In this document: piece by piece, positions 24,729 to 33,678 of the stretch
Layout of the letters: the number at the start of each line of letters is the position of its first letter
Numbering within the stretch: position 1 is the first letter of the stretch
Assembly (NCBI GenBank): GCA_004556455.1
Contig: SFGY01000003.1
Location: 83,910-147,909 of the forward strand
DNA: 64,000 bases
DNA from: Clostridiales bacterium
Lineage (GTDB): Bacteria; Bacillota; Clostridia; Saccharofermentanales; DTU023
Reading direction: 5' to 3'
The notes under the pieces: model-generated
Database searches by the model: none
The model's input: the letters and a program-made list of their open reading frames with translations, nothing else
What the model was told of the DNA's origin: nothing
Program-made: the position numbers and the translations under genes

Positions 24729-26450
24729 ATGAGGACAGATCGGCGGGAAACAGACGAAAGCCGTATCCGCATAAAAGAACAGAACAAGACGCTGAGGCGA
24801 GCGGAAGAGCTGGCCAGGATTTATGAGCAACGTTTTTCCAGCTTGAGCGAAGAGCAGTCAACGTCGGCTCGGCCCCAGAAGCAAACAGAGTTTAAAAATC
24901 CGGCGGCAGTCCGCAGCAGCTCGCTGCAAAGCCCCACGCCGGAGCAAGTGGTGCCGAATAAAGCGCGTTTTTCTTCTCCTGGGGGTGCGCCCGGGCCGCG
25001 TTTTCGTATGGAGAGCCCGCATTCCCCTTCCTTTCCGGCTGAGGGTGCACAGGCTTCAAGGGATATGCCTGTGAAAGAGCAGCCCGCGTTCAGGTCGCGT
25101 GCGCGTGTTGAGCTTCCTGGCAACGGAAATCGAGCAGCTCAGCAAGCTGTTTTTGTCGATCAGCCCGCGCGCGAGAGGCCTGAAAGTGCTCAGCTCAACA
25201 GGAATCAGCGCGAGGAAAAATACAAAAGATTTCTTACTCCGGAGGCTCACGCGCAGCATGAAAAGCGCCTGCGCCAGCTCAGCCTGATTTTACTGGGGCT
25301 GATTCTGGTCGCTCTTCTGCTGAGCGCCTTTTTTGGCCGGGATATCTCCCGGGGGCTGCGCCGTCTTTGGTCCCCGGGAACTGAAAAAGGCTCTGCTTTG
25401 GCGGGGCAGTTGCCTGCAGAGCAAACTCCGTCAGGGCAAGTTCCTGCAGGCGTGTCACCCGAGGAGGGCCTTCCACAGAGCTCTCAGACTGGGGGAGAAG
25501 GCTCGCCGGACTCTGCCGCTCAGGCGCCCGGAGAGGGCTTGAAAGCTGGGCGGGCTTCGGCAGAGACGACCCTGCATGGCGATAAGGTGGGCAGCCATCC
25601 AGGCATGATACAGCTTGATCTTCCTTTCAGCACGGAGGGTCAGAATCTTGAGCAGCCCCTGAAGGGCATCAAAGCGGATGCCTTTCGCAGCAACAGCCGG
25701 ATCGCGGCGGCGCCTTTTTCGATGAAAGAGGATTTTGAAGGGCTGGAGCGAAGCAGGGACGAAGCGCGGATCAGGGAAAATCTGCGCATTATGGCTCAAA
25801 AAGATGCCCGCGCCCAGCTTATCCTCGATCAGTGGGAAGCTTTTCCACCCACCCTGCGCTTTCTTGCGGGGAATAACCCCATGGCGCTCGGGGTCTGCGT
25901 GGAGATGGCGGAGGGCAAAGCCTGGCCCTATGTCCAGGAAAATGGCCCGACCTTTGAGCTTGGCCGCAAAGCCCCGCTCTATCTGCAGTGGGATCGGCGC
26001 TGGGCCGCCCAACCTTACGCGGATGGCTGTATTGCCAACTCTGCCTGTGCCCCGACGGCCGTTTCCATGGTGATGTCCGCCTTTACCGGCAAGATGGTCA
26101 CCCCTTCGGATATTGTCGCACAGGTACGTCCCGGGGAGGTTTCAGCCAACGGCACGGAATGGTCCTTTCTCGATCGGGTGGGCGAAGTTTATGGGGTAAG
26201 CTCCGAGCGCCTGCCCTACTCTGAGACCGCCGTCAGAGAGCGCCTCGCCCAGGGCAAAATCGTGGTGATTTTAGTGGGCGAGGGTTACTTTACTTTTGTC
26301 GGTCACATGCTGGTGATCCTGGATGTCGATGAGGAAGGCTTCACCATCAACGATCCCAATTCCTATGAAAATTCCCTGCGCAAGTGGTCCTTCGAGGAGA
26401 TTGCGCCCGTGCAGGAAATCTGGGCCTTTGGGAAAAAGCCGGATGCATAA
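24729..26450 (+). CDS. Membrane-anchored C39-like cysteine peptidase
   Basis: 573 aa from the ATG at 24729 (CAGGAG about 13 nt upstream; the start is uncertain and the frame is open further up). The N-terminal ~180 residues are charged and disordered. A membrane helix LSLILLGLILVALLLSAFF lies near 184-202, then a Gly/Ser/Pro linker to about 300. The C-terminal domain is C39-like: YLQWDRRWAAQPYADG, then ANSACAPTAVSMVM with the likely catalytic Cys (about 441), VGHMLVI with the His (about 524) and INDPNS. Family members cleave peptides, but many have unknown targets. The catalytic domain should face outside. It is convergent with the aldehyde dehydrogenase gene. Confidence 0.8.
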   Translation: MRTDRRETDESRIRIKEQNKTLRRAEELARIYEQRFSSLSEEQSTSARPQKQTEFKNPAAVRSSSLQSPTPEQVVPNKARFSSPGGAPGPRFRMESPHSPSFPAEGAQASRDMPVKEQPAFRSRARVELPGNGNRAAQQAVFVDQPARERPESAQLNRNQREEKYKRFLTPEAHAQHEKRLRQLSLILLGLILVALLLSAFFGRDISRGLRRLWSPGTEKGSALAGQLPAEQTPSGQVPAGVSPEEGLPQSSQTGGEGSPDSAAQAPGEGLKAGRASAETTLHGDKVGSHPGMIQLDLPFSTEGQNLEQPLKGIKADAFRSNSRIAAAPFSMKEDFEGLERSRDEARIRENLRIMAQKDARAQLILDQWEAFPPTLRFLAGNNPMALGVCVEMAEGKAWPYVQENGPTFELGRKAPLYLQWDRRWAAQPYADGCIANSACAPTAVSMVMSAFTGKMVTPSDIVAQVRPGEVSANGTEWSFLDRVGEVYGVSSERLPYSETAVRERLAQGKIVVILVGEGYFTFVGHMLVILDVDEEGFTINDPNSYENSLRKWSFEEIAPVQEIWAFGKKPDA

Positions 26451-26452
26451 AA

Positions 26453-26487
26453 TGGGGCAGGCTGCTTAAGTTCGAAAGTCTGCCCCA
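26453..26487. terminator. Hairpin between convergent genes
   Basis: TGGGGCAG (26453-26460) pairs with CTGCCCCA (26480-26487), 3 nt after the C39-like stop. It has a 19-nt loop and no U-run, so a weak terminator at best. Confidence 0.35.
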
Positions 26488-26614
26488 GCTTGCTGCTGAG
26501 CAAAGCCGGGCACTTATGCCAGAGGTTGAGTGATTTTTGCACTCAAACCAGTTTTCCGGAGAACCGATCCACTTGCCAGGAAGATCAACGAAGATCGAGT
26601 GCTGGAGGGATCTT

Positions 26615-27988
26615 TCAGTGCAGCAGTTTTTTCAGAAAGCTGAGGTTCTTCTCCTTGAATGGGGGATAACGCAGGGCGAGATCGCCGAAGGCTCCTTTTT
26701 TCAGAACGGTTTTCAGATGACTGAAGGTTTCGAAGCCGTAACGTCCGTGGTATTGCCCCATGCCGCTCCTGCCGACACCGCCGAAAGGCGAATGCGGCGA
26801 GATGATGTGCAGGAGAGTGTCGTTGACGCAGCCGCCGCCATAAGACAGTTCGCGCACGACCTTCGCTTCGTGTTCCGGATTGTTCGTGAAGTGGTAGAGG
26901 GCCAGCGGTTTTTCCTTTTGCTTCTGCCGTGCGATCAGCTCACCGAAATCATCGTAGGCGATGACGGGCATGATCGGTCCGAAAATCTCTTCCTGCATGA
27001 CAGGAGAATCTTCGGGAGCTTCGTCCAGGATGGTGGGGGCGATTTGCAGACGGTCGGGCCAGGACTGGCCGCCCATGAGAACATTCTGCCCTTCGAGATA
27101 GCCGAGCAGCCGCTCGAAATGTTTTTCGTTAATGATGCGGGGGAACATATCCCGGAAATAGGCCGGATCCTGGGTCACGCTGCCAAAGGAAGCTTTAAAT
27201 TCCTGCAGAAAGGCCTCTTTGACGCTGCGCTGGACGTAGACGTGATCAGGGGCCACACAGGTCTGACCGGCGTTGCAGAGTTTACCGAAGGCGAGGCGTT
27301 TGGCGGCGAGCTTGAGATCCGCGCTTTCTTCCACGATTACGGGAGATTTTCCACCCAGCTCGAGGGTCATGGGGGTCAGATTTTTCGCGGCGCTTTCCAT
27401 GACGACATGGGCTACTCTGGGGCTGCCGGTAAAGAAAATATAATCGAAGCGCTCGTGGAGCAGCCCCTGATTTTCTTCGCGACCGCCTTCAATGACCGAT
27501 ACGAGGCCGGGCTCCAGGCTTTCTTCGAGCAGAGAGCGAATGAAATGCGAGCTTTCGGGACTGTAGATGGACGGTTTGACGACTACTGTGTTGCCGGCCG
27601 CGAGGGCGCAGACGACAGGGACCAGGGTGAGCTGAACGGGATAGTTCCAGGGCGACATCACGAGGCAGACGCCGTAAGGTTCGGGATGCAGGCGCACGCG
27701 TGCGGGCAGCTGATTCATGGCTGCGGGAACCCGGCGCGGTTTCGCCCAGGATGCCAGATGTGATTTCATATGCCGGATTTCGCCGAGGACAATCGAGGTC
27801 TCGGTGAGATAACCTTCAAAGGGCGACTTGTTGAGATCTGCCTTCAATGCAGCTTCGACCTCAGGGAGGCGCTTTTGCAGGGCGTCATAGAGTTTTTGCA
27901 GCTGTTCCTGTCGAAAGGTGATGTCAAGCGTTTTCCCGCTGGCAAAAAAATCGCGGGCGCTCTGAACTTTTTCCTGAATCAGGCTCAT
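26615..27988 (-). CDS. Aldehyde dehydrogenase (class 3-like)
   Basis: NAD(P)-dependent oxidation of an aldehyde to its acid, 457 aa, the short form typical of class 3/fatty-aldehyde enzymes. Cofactor loop FTGSPRVA, general-base region LELGGKSPVIVEE and catalytic Cys in NAGQTCVAPDH are present. Further blocks are MSPWNYPV near the N-terminus and SPFGGVGRSGMGQYHGRYG near the C-terminus. AAGGAGG precedes the start. It is the last gene of the putative transketolase-aminotransferase operon, 51 nt after the TetR gene. Its context suggests a long-chain or amino-lipid-derived aldehyde, but substrate is not shown by sequence. Confidence 0.9.
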   Translation of the reverse strand: MSLIQEKVQSARDFFASGKTLDITFRQEQLQKLYDALQKRLPEVEAALKADLNKSPFEGYLTETSIVLGEIRHMKSHLASWAKPRRVPAAMNQLPARVRLHPEPYGVCLVMSPWNYPVQLTLVPVVCALAAGNTVVVKPSIYSPESSHFIRSLLEESLEPGLVSVIEGGREENQGLLHERFDYIFFTGSPRVAHVVMESAAKNLTPMTLELGGKSPVIVEESADLKLAAKRLAFGKLCNAGQTCVAPDHVYVQRSVKEAFLQEFKASFGSVTQDPAYFRDMFPRIINEKHFERLLGYLEGQNVLMGGQSWPDRLQIAPTILDEAPEDSPVMQEEIFGPIMPVIAYDDFGELIARQKQKEKPLALYHFTNNPEHEAKVVRELSYGGGCVNDTLLHIISPHSPFGGVGRSGMGQYHGRYGFETFSHLKTVLKKGAFGDLALRYPPFKEKNLSFLKKLLH

Positions 27989-28039
27989 GGCTTCCTCCTT
28001 GCCGGAATCTCCCGGCTTTGAGCTTTCACGTTTTCGTTT

Positions 28040-28711
28040 TCAGGCTCCGGGATCTGCCCCAAAGCTGCGCAACATCAACTGCGCCAGCTCGGCGCTGAGC
28101 TTTTCATAGTCTTCGCTCCACTGATGACCCAGATAAGTCTCCATACGTTCGCGATAGTAATCGGAGCAAAGGGCATACTGCAGCATAATCAGGCTGTTAT
28201 CCAGGCAAAATGCGCAGAAAGCGGGGTCGACATCCGGGGCAAGTTCGTGCCGTGCAGCGGCCTGCTCAAAGAGCTGCTTGTAAAAGTCGATAAATTGGCT
28301 TTCCAGAACTTTGCTCAGCCGCTCGATCTGCTCCCGATTAGCCAGACTGCTCATGTTGAGGTAAATCTTGGTCATTTTGGGATAGCGCAAACTATACTTA
28401 ATGGTCACCTCGTAGAGTTTACGAAGCAACAGCTCCAGACTGCCGTCTGCACGTGTCACTTCGGCGGCAGCTTCGGCGATAATACTCCGGCCCAGGGTGG
28501 CCAGGTAGAGAAAAAGATCTTCTTTGCTGCGAAAATAGCTGTAAAGCGAACCGATGCTGATGCCTGCGGTGGCGGCGATGGCATTGATACTCGCGCCCTG
28601 AAAGCCCTCTCGGGCAAAGGCATCAATCGCGCTTTTCAGGATTTTATCGCGCTTTTCCCCGCTGATTCTGGCAAAGGCGGGGAGAGTAAATTCATTGAAA
28701 ATAATATTCAT
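28040..28711 (-). CDS. TetR-family transcriptional regulator
   Basis: 223 aa from the ATG at 28711; the frame is open further up, and no strong ribosome site marks the start. The N-terminal helix-turn-helix is clear: ILKSAIDAFAREGFQGASIN and GISIGSLYSYFRSKEDLF (about residues 20-68). The rest is an all-helical ligand domain. It lies inside the gene set that it probably controls. A palindrome with the 7-4-7 form used by the TetR protein FadR overlaps the only strong promoter of the set at 33837-33860. The ligand may be an acyl-CoA or lipid; this is inference. Confidence 0.88.
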   Translation of the reverse strand: MNIIFNEFTLPAFARISGEKRDKILKSAIDAFAREGFQGASINAIAATAGISIGSLYSYFRSKEDLFLYLATLGRSIIAEAAAEVTRADGSLELLLRKLYEVTIKYSLRYPKMTKIYLNMSSLANREQIERLSKVLESQFIDFYKQLFEQAAARHELAPDVDPAFCAFCLDNSLIMLQYALCSDYYRERMETYLGHQWSEDYEKLSAELAQLMLRSFGADPGA

Positions 28712-28819
28712 AGTGCAGGGTTCAGGAGTGAAGGGGTGCGCGGCATAAGCTTTAAGGGTCAGGAAAAGCCTACTTAAGCCGTGCACCGCCAACACTATGG
28801 TCGCGGAAAGCTGATTCAC

Positions 28820-28837
28820 GCGCGAACTTGTTCGCGC
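28820..28837. repeat. Palindrome between the second SCP2-like gene and tetR
   Basis: GCGCGAAC-TT-GTTCGCGC, 8-bp arms with a 2-nt spacer. It could be an RNA hairpin that reduces read-through into tetR, or a second operator; its sequence does not match the 33837 palindrome. Confidence 0.5.
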
Positions 28838-28855
28838 AGAACGAAGTGAAAGGAC

Positions 28856-29641
28856 TTAGCCCTGGGCGTACTGTCCGACCAGCATCATCAGGTCGCCAAT
28901 TTTCCCTCCGAACTCCGGAGCACCCTCCATAATGAGCTTGCGCTCCGCGGTAAGTTTGAGCATGTCACCCGTCTGCTGCAGCACGGCAAGCGCGCTGACA
29001 GGATCGGCAAAACGCATCGTGAAGAAGGGCTGAGAGCGGGTGTAAGCGCCGCGGCTGGCCTTGGTTTTACCGGCTTTGACGCGCAGGTAGGAGGCGATTT
29101 CCGGATGGCCGTCGAGCGCCCAGGCGTAAACGCGATCCGGGCTGGTCTCTGACCAGTGCTTTACCGTGGGGTGGCCCATTTTGTTGAGGGTGCTGATGCC
29201 TGCGGGAAGCAGATAGTACATGAGCTTGATGAGCTGCAGCTGATCTTCTTCCTTGGCGGGGCAGCCCTTTTGTCCCAGAATCGAGGCCATGGAGAGCAGG
29301 ATGCGGAAGGTCGGGATGAGCAGGCCGGGCTTGCCCAGGCCCTTGATTTTGGGGAGCTTTTTGGATTTCCCTTGGAAGAAAGCGACAAAGTGCTCGAGGG
29401 AAGGGAAAGCCAGCTCAACATCCGGATTTTCGGCCAGGCCGAGCACGGTTTTCATCTCACCCTCTTTGAGTTCGAAATGCGTGCCCAGGGCTTCCTCTCC
29501 GTCCTGGGTGCGGAACTGGATGATGCCTTCTTTTTTGAGCAGGGATTTGCCGGCAGGAAGCTCTTCCGCGAGGACGCGGAAGAGCGGGATGGCCGCGTTC
29601 AAAAAGACAGACGCGGCATAGCGTGTCTCTGAGTAAGCCAT
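28856..29641 (-). CDS. Tandem SCP2-like lipid-binding protein (second copy)
   Basis: 261 aa, soluble, no signal. Two SCP2 (sterol carrier)-like halves can be seen. The first covers about 40-125, with NPDVELAFPSLEHFVAFFQG and FRILLSMASIL. The second covers about 165-260, with SQPFFTMRFADPVSALAVLQ and KLIMEGAPEFGGKIGDLMML. This fold carries fatty acyl chains or other lipids in a hydrophobic tunnel. It is similar in size and layout to the protein at 32800-33561 but strongly diverged, so the operon is flanked by two paralogues. It follows the transketolase C-subunit gene by 3 nt. The ligand is unknown. Confidence 0.65.
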   Translation of the reverse strand: MAYSETRYAASVFLNAAIPLFRVLAEELPAGKSLLKKEGIIQFRTQDGEEALGTHFELKEGEMKTVLGLAENPDVELAFPSLEHFVAFFQGKSKKLPKIKGLGKPGLLIPTFRILLSMASILGQKGCPAKEEDQLQLIKLMYYLLPAGISTLNKMGHPTVKHWSETSPDRVYAWALDGHPEIASYLRVKAGKTKASRGAYTRSQPFFTMRFADPVSALAVLQQTGDMLKLTAERKLIMEGAPEFGGKIGDLMMLVGQYAQG

Positions 29642-29644
29642 ACA

Positions 29645-30649
29645 TTACACCTCGTCAGACCAGTCGTCATCGGCCTCAAATTCGAGTTTCAGCAAGTCGC
29701 GGATAGCCGTGGCGATACCGTTTTCGTCAATGCCATGGAAGGACATCAGGTCTTCGTGGTAGCCGATGGGGGAGAAACGATCCTGAACGCCCAGGCGGCG
29801 GAAGGCGCAGCCCATGCCGCTCTCAGCGATACATTCGGCGACAGCTCCGCCAAGACCGCCGATGACCGTAGCGTCTTCGGCCGTGATAATGCGGCGGGTG
29901 TCGTGGACGGCTTTGAGAACGGCTTCTTTATCCAGAGGTTTCAGGGTGTGCATATCGAGCACGCGGACGTGCACATGATCGCTCGCTTCGAGTTCGCGGG
30001 CGGCCTGCAGAGCCTGGAAAACGGCGGAGCCGCAGGCGATGATGCAGGCGTCGCTGCCTTCGTGCAGTTGCACGGCCTTGCCGAGTTCGTAGCCGTAATC
30101 CGCTTTGTCGTACACGACCTGGTCAAAGCCGCGGTTGATGCGGATATACATCGGGCCTTCGTGTTCAACGGCGGCGGCCACGACATTGGCGGTTTCCATG
30201 CCGTCGGCGGGGCAGACCACCGTGAGATTGGCCATGCTGCGCATGATCGCCAGGTCTTCGGTGGAGTGATGGGTGGATCCGGCCTGCCCGAAGGAGGTTC
30301 CGGCATGGGTTCCCAGCATTTTCACGTTGAGGTTCTGGTAGCAGATGTCCGTGTGCACCTGGTCGAGGGCACGGCAGGAGTTAAAGATGGCGAAGGTGCA
30401 GGTGAAGGGGATGAGTCCGGCTTTGGCCATGCCTGCAGCGACCCCCATCATATTTTGCTCGGCGATGCCGACGTTGTAGAGGCGTTCCGGGAATTTCTGC
30501 CCGAAGAAGCCGATCTTGGTGGATTTGGCGAGGTCGGCGGTGAGCGCCACGATGCGGGGGTTGTCCTCGGCGAGTTCGCAGAGACGCTTGGCGTAGACTT
30601 CGGCGGTGGAAAGTTTGGTCGTATCGAGACTGGTATAGGTAAGTGCCAT
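29645..30649 (-). CDS. Transketolase, C-terminal subunit
   Basis: Pyrimidine and C-terminal domains of a split transketolase, 334 aa. The catalytic Glu that activates thiamine diphosphate is in NVGIAEQNMMGVAAGMA (about residue 60). The substrate-site His is in GSTHHSTEDLAIMR. It starts 4 nt after the N-subunit stop, so the halves are made together. Split transketolases are common in Clostridia, both for the pentose phosphate route and for specialised pathways; the neighbours here point to a specialised one. Confidence 0.93.
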   Translation of the reverse strand: MALTYTSLDTTKLSTAEVYAKRLCELAEDNPRIVALTADLAKSTKIGFFGQKFPERLYNVGIAEQNMMGVAAGMAKAGLIPFTCTFAIFNSCRALDQVHTDICYQNLNVKMLGTHAGTSFGQAGSTHHSTEDLAIMRSMANLTVVCPADGMETANVVAAAVEHEGPMYIRINRGFDQVVYDKADYGYELGKAVQLHEGSDACIIACGSAVFQALQAARELEASDHVHVRVLDMHTLKPLDKEAVLKAVHDTRRIITAEDATVIGGLGGAVAECIAESGMGCAFRRLGVQDRFSPIGYHEDLMSFHGIDENGIATAIRDLLKLEFEADDDWSDEV

Positions 30650-30653
30650 GAGT

Positions 30654-31517
30654 TTACGCTCCTTTCAAGGCGGCGAGGCGCTCTTCGTAATAGCGGTCAA
30701 GGCTGGCAAAAGCCTTGTCGCGCAGTTCTTCGTTGATGGCGCCATAGTGCCATTTGTAGTCACCGGCGGCAAAATCGACACCCTGCCCTTTGACGGTGTC
30801 TAAAATCAGACAGGTCGGTTTATCCTTGCAGGCCAGGGCATCGTCCAGAGCTTTATCCATGGCCTGGAAATCGTGGCCGTTCACGGTGATGGTGTTGAAG
30901 CCGAAGGCCTCCCATTTTTTGTCGAAAGGTTCGAGCTTCATGACATCTTCGGTCGGGCCGTCAATCATGTCTTTATTGCGATCGACCATGGTGATGAGGT
31001 TGGTCGCCTTAAAGTTGGCGGCGGCCATGGCGGCCTCCCAGATGGAGCCTTCGTCGCATTCGCCGTCACCCAGCATACAGTAGGTGAGATAATCTTTTTT
31101 CAGATAAGTCGCCGCGAGCGCCGTGCCCAGGGCGATGGAGAGGCCGTGGCCGAGAGAGCCGGTGCTGGCGTCGACGCCGGGGACCTTGGTGGAGTCGAGG
31201 TGAATGCCCAGCTTGGAGCCGGTGAGGTTAAAGGTTTTCAGATCTTCTTTGGCGATGTAGCCGAGATCGGCGAGAATCGCCACAAAGCCGATACCGGCAT
31301 GTCCCTTGGACATGATGAAACGATCGCGATCTTCCCAGTCGGGATTTTTGGGATCAATTTTCATGCGGTGGTAGTAGAGCAGCGTGGCCATGTCGATCAT
31401 GCTGAGTGCGCCGCCCAGATGGCCGCTGCCTGCATAGAACACCGTCTGCACAATGGTGTGGCGCAGCTCGTTCGCTTTGGCTTCGAGGGCCAGAAGTTCA
31501 TCTCTTGTGAGTGCCAT
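30654..31517 (-). CDS. Transketolase, N-terminal subunit
   Basis: Thiamine-diphosphate-binding half, 287 aa. The ThDP motif runs from GDGECDEGSIWEAAMAAANF to MVDRN (about residues 148-178). Also seen are SGHLGGALSM near residue 30 with its catalytic-site His, and GSLGHGLSIALG. Together with the C-subunit it moves a two-carbon ketol unit from a ketose to an aldehyde. It is 11 nt downstream of the aminotransferase gene. Confidence 0.94.
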   Translation of the reverse strand: MALTRDELLALEAKANELRHTIVQTVFYAGSGHLGGALSMIDMATLLYYHRMKIDPKNPDWEDRDRFIMSKGHAGIGFVAILADLGYIAKEDLKTFNLTGSKLGIHLDSTKVPGVDASTGSLGHGLSIALGTALAATYLKKDYLTYCMLGDGECDEGSIWEAAMAAANFKATNLITMVDRNKDMIDGPTEDVMKLEPFDKKWEAFGFNTITVNGHDFQAMDKALDDALACKDKPTCLILDTVKGQGVDFAAGDYKWHYGAINEELRDKAFASLDRYYEERLAALKGA

Positions 31518-31528
31518 AGTTCCTCCTC

Positions 31529-32788
31529 TTATTTCAGCAGATCCGCATGATCCTTTTTGACCGCGCGGAAGGCTTCGGCGGCAATTTCGCCGGTATGTCT
31601 GATGTCCTCTTCGCTGAGGGCACAGTTGATGAAGTTATTGTGGTGGTTGGCGAAGAAAGCCCCGCGGCGCACGCATTCCGCGATAAACGCCTGGTGAATG
31701 CTGTGGTTGGGGTCATCTTCGAGACGCATGAAGGGCATGGAGCTGGCGCCGGAGAAGTGGAGCCTGAAGCCTTCGGCTTCGGCGGCTGCACACATGACTT
31801 GTTCAAACTTTTTGCCCAGATTGAGCATAAGCTCGGCGGCGTTCAGTTCACGCATTTTGTGAATGCAGGCGACGGCAGCGGCCATGGGTACGGCGGAGAG
31901 CCAGTAGCTTCCGGTGTAGAAAACCGAGCCGACGGCTGATTTCAGCTCCTGTCGGCCGACCAGGGCAGAGATGTTGTAGCCATTCGCCAAAGCTTTGCAG
32001 TAACAGCTCAGATCTGCTTTGATGCCAAAGTGGTGGTCAGAGCCTTTCATATCCAGGCGGAAGCCACAGCGCACGTCATCGAAAATCAGCACGATACCGT
32101 TTTTGTCGCAGAGCTCGCGCACACCTTTCCAGAAGCCCTCCACAGGCATTTCGTTGTCGCCGAAGGCAGGGTGATGATAGGGGGTGCCAATGACACAGGC
32201 TACGTTGCCAGGATTTTCCTCGATGGCCCGGCGCACGGCCTCAAGATCGTTGAAGGGCACGCTGATGACATTGCACATATCCTCTTCGATGACGCCGGGA
32301 TAGCCCAGAGCTGTCATCCAGGGAGCGACGCCGTGGTAGCCGCCGTTGAACTTGATAATCTTTTTGCGCCCGGTGGCCGCGCGGGCGGTCAGCATGGCGA
32401 GGTTGGTGACATCACCGCCGTTTTTGGCGAAGAAAGCCCATTCTGCCGATTCGATCGTGTCGACGAGCAGCTCCGCAAGCTCGACCATTTTGGGGGAAGC
32501 CAGGGTGGTGCAGTTGCCGATCTCCGCCTGTTTGCGAGCCGCAGCCTCGACATCCGGATCCGCGTAGCCCAGCACGTTCGGCCCATAGGCGCACATGTAA
32601 TCAATAAAATTGTTGCCGTCGATATCCCAGAAGTGACTGCCTTTGGCATGGTCAACATAGAAGGGAAAGGCGGAAACGGGAATCATGCAGGCCTCGGCTG
32701 GCCCCAGGTGGCCGTAAATTCCGCAGGGAATGATCTCGGAAGCCCGGCTGAAAAGCTTTTGGCTCTTGCTGTATTGATATGTTTCCAT
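31529..32788 (-). CDS. Class III aminotransferase, glutamate-1-semialdehyde aminomutase-like
   Basis: PLP enzyme of fold type I, 419 aa. The PLP Lys lies in YCKALANGYNISALVG (about residue 265), and the Asp holding the pyridine nitrogen in LIFDDVRCGFRLDMKG. The N-terminal block YVDHAKGSHFWDIDGNNFID resembles HemL-type aminomutases. No other tetrapyrrole genes are nearby, so it is not likely a true HemL. It lies between an SCP2-like gene (11 nt) and the split transketolase (11 nt), so its amino acceptor is probably the ketone made by that transketolase. This last point is inference. Confidence 0.88.
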   Translation of the reverse strand: METYQYSKSQKLFSRASEIIPCGIYGHLGPAEACMIPVSAFPFYVDHAKGSHFWDIDGNNFIDYMCAYGPNVLGYADPDVEAAARKQAEIGNCTTLASPKMVELAELLVDTIESAEWAFFAKNGGDVTNLAMLTARAATGRKKIIKFNGGYHGVAPWMTALGYPGVIEEDMCNVISVPFNDLEAVRRAIEENPGNVACVIGTPYHHPAFGDNEMPVEGFWKGVRELCDKNGIVLIFDDVRCGFRLDMKGSDHHFGIKADLSCYCKALANGYNISALVGRQELKSAVGSVFYTGSYWLSAVPMAAAVACIHKMRELNAAELMLNLGKKFEQVMCAAAEAEGFRLHFSGASSMPFMRLEDDPNHSIHQAFIAECVRRGAFFANHHNNFINCALSEEDIRHTGEIAAEAFRAVKKDHADLLK

Positions 32789-32799
32789 GCTGTCCTCCT

Positions 32800-33561
32800 T
32801 TAGCTGAGATAGCCCGAAACCTGGGCGAGGAGTTTGTTCAGGTCGTCGACCATGGGGACGGTGCCCGAAATGGCCAGACTTCCGTTGCCGATGCAGGCGT
32901 AGCTGTCCATCGTTCCGCTGAGAATGCCGTTGGCGACGTCGATGGAACTGAAGTGCATGGTGGCATCCGGCCGTTCGCAGCTCCCTTTTTCCACGCTAAT
33001 GTGGTGATCTCTGACCTTGAGGGTCAGACCAACATCCTCCAGCTGGATGAGAATATTGCCATCGGCGATGCGGCTGGCGTTAACCTGGCCCAGCGGATCC
33101 AGTTCAGCCACCTGAGCAAGAGCGAAAAAGGCCACATATGCGGTGAGCAGTGTGCTGCTGCGTTTGAACTCCGGGTCGGCCGCGAGCTCTGAGGGATCGG
33201 GTTTCAGGTAAGCCGTGAGACGCTCGGCAAGCTGCGTAAAGGTGCTTTTGAGGAAGCCGATGTGCGAAAAACCACGGGTGGGAATGGGATTTGCCTGGCC
33301 ATCAACCATGCGGTTAAAGTGTTCTGGGCCGGTAAAACGCAGGCTCATGTTGGCGCTGGCGCCTGCATCCTCGTGGGCTTTACATTGGCCATTGCGAAAA
33401 TCCAGAACCATGGGCTTAATCTCCGGGATCACAAAACGAATGGAGGTTTTGGCTCCATGAATCAGCCCTGCTGCTGTGCTGTCAAGTTCGCAGAGATCCT
33501 CCATTGTACGGAGAATAGCGTGCAAGTTGATCGCAGCTAAAACTTTCAGATCTTTTTGCAT
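32800..33561 (-). CDS. Tandem SCP2-like lipid-binding protein (first copy)
   Basis: 253 aa. The start was set at 33561, where AAGGAGG lies 9 nt upstream. The C-terminal half has the SCP2 pattern: ISVEKGSCERPDATMHFSS, IDVANGILSGTMDSYACIG and SLAISGTVPMVDDLNKLL. The N-terminal half (about 40-130) is a second, weaker SCP2-like unit with ANMSLRFTGPEHFNRMVDG. First gene of the putative operon, behind the promoter and TetR-type palindrome at 33837-33891 and a leader of about 290 nt with a 51-bp tandem duplication. Predicted to bind the lipid substrate or product of the pathway. Confidence 0.7.
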   Translation of the reverse strand: MQKDLKVLAAINLHAILRTMEDLCELDSTAAGLIHGAKTSIRFVIPEIKPMVLDFRNGQCKAHEDAGASANMSLRFTGPEHFNRMVDGQANPIPTRGFSHIGFLKSTFTQLAERLTAYLKPDPSELAADPEFKRSSTLLTAYVAFFALAQVAELDPLGQVNASRIADGNILIQLEDVGLTLKVRDHHISVEKGSCERPDATMHFSSIDVANGILSGTMDSYACIGNGSLAISGTVPMVDDLNKLLAQVSGYLS

Positions 33562-33678
33562 GAGTTCTTTTCCTCCTTCTTGACGTTTGACGATCGTCTG
33601 ACGAGTTATCACTGACGGGTTGTTGCTTGACAAGGTTTCGTTTGACAGGACAAGCCAGATTTTTATAGGGAAAACAAG

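Noticed and set aside
29156..30736. Plus-strand frames opposite the SCP2-like and transketolase genes
   Set aside because: Antisense shadows in codon-biased genes; Gly/Val-rich, without motifs.
31529..32788. True heme pathway hemL
   Set aside because: Sequence is aminomutase-like, but no tetrapyrrole genes accompany it and it is locked into a transketolase operon.
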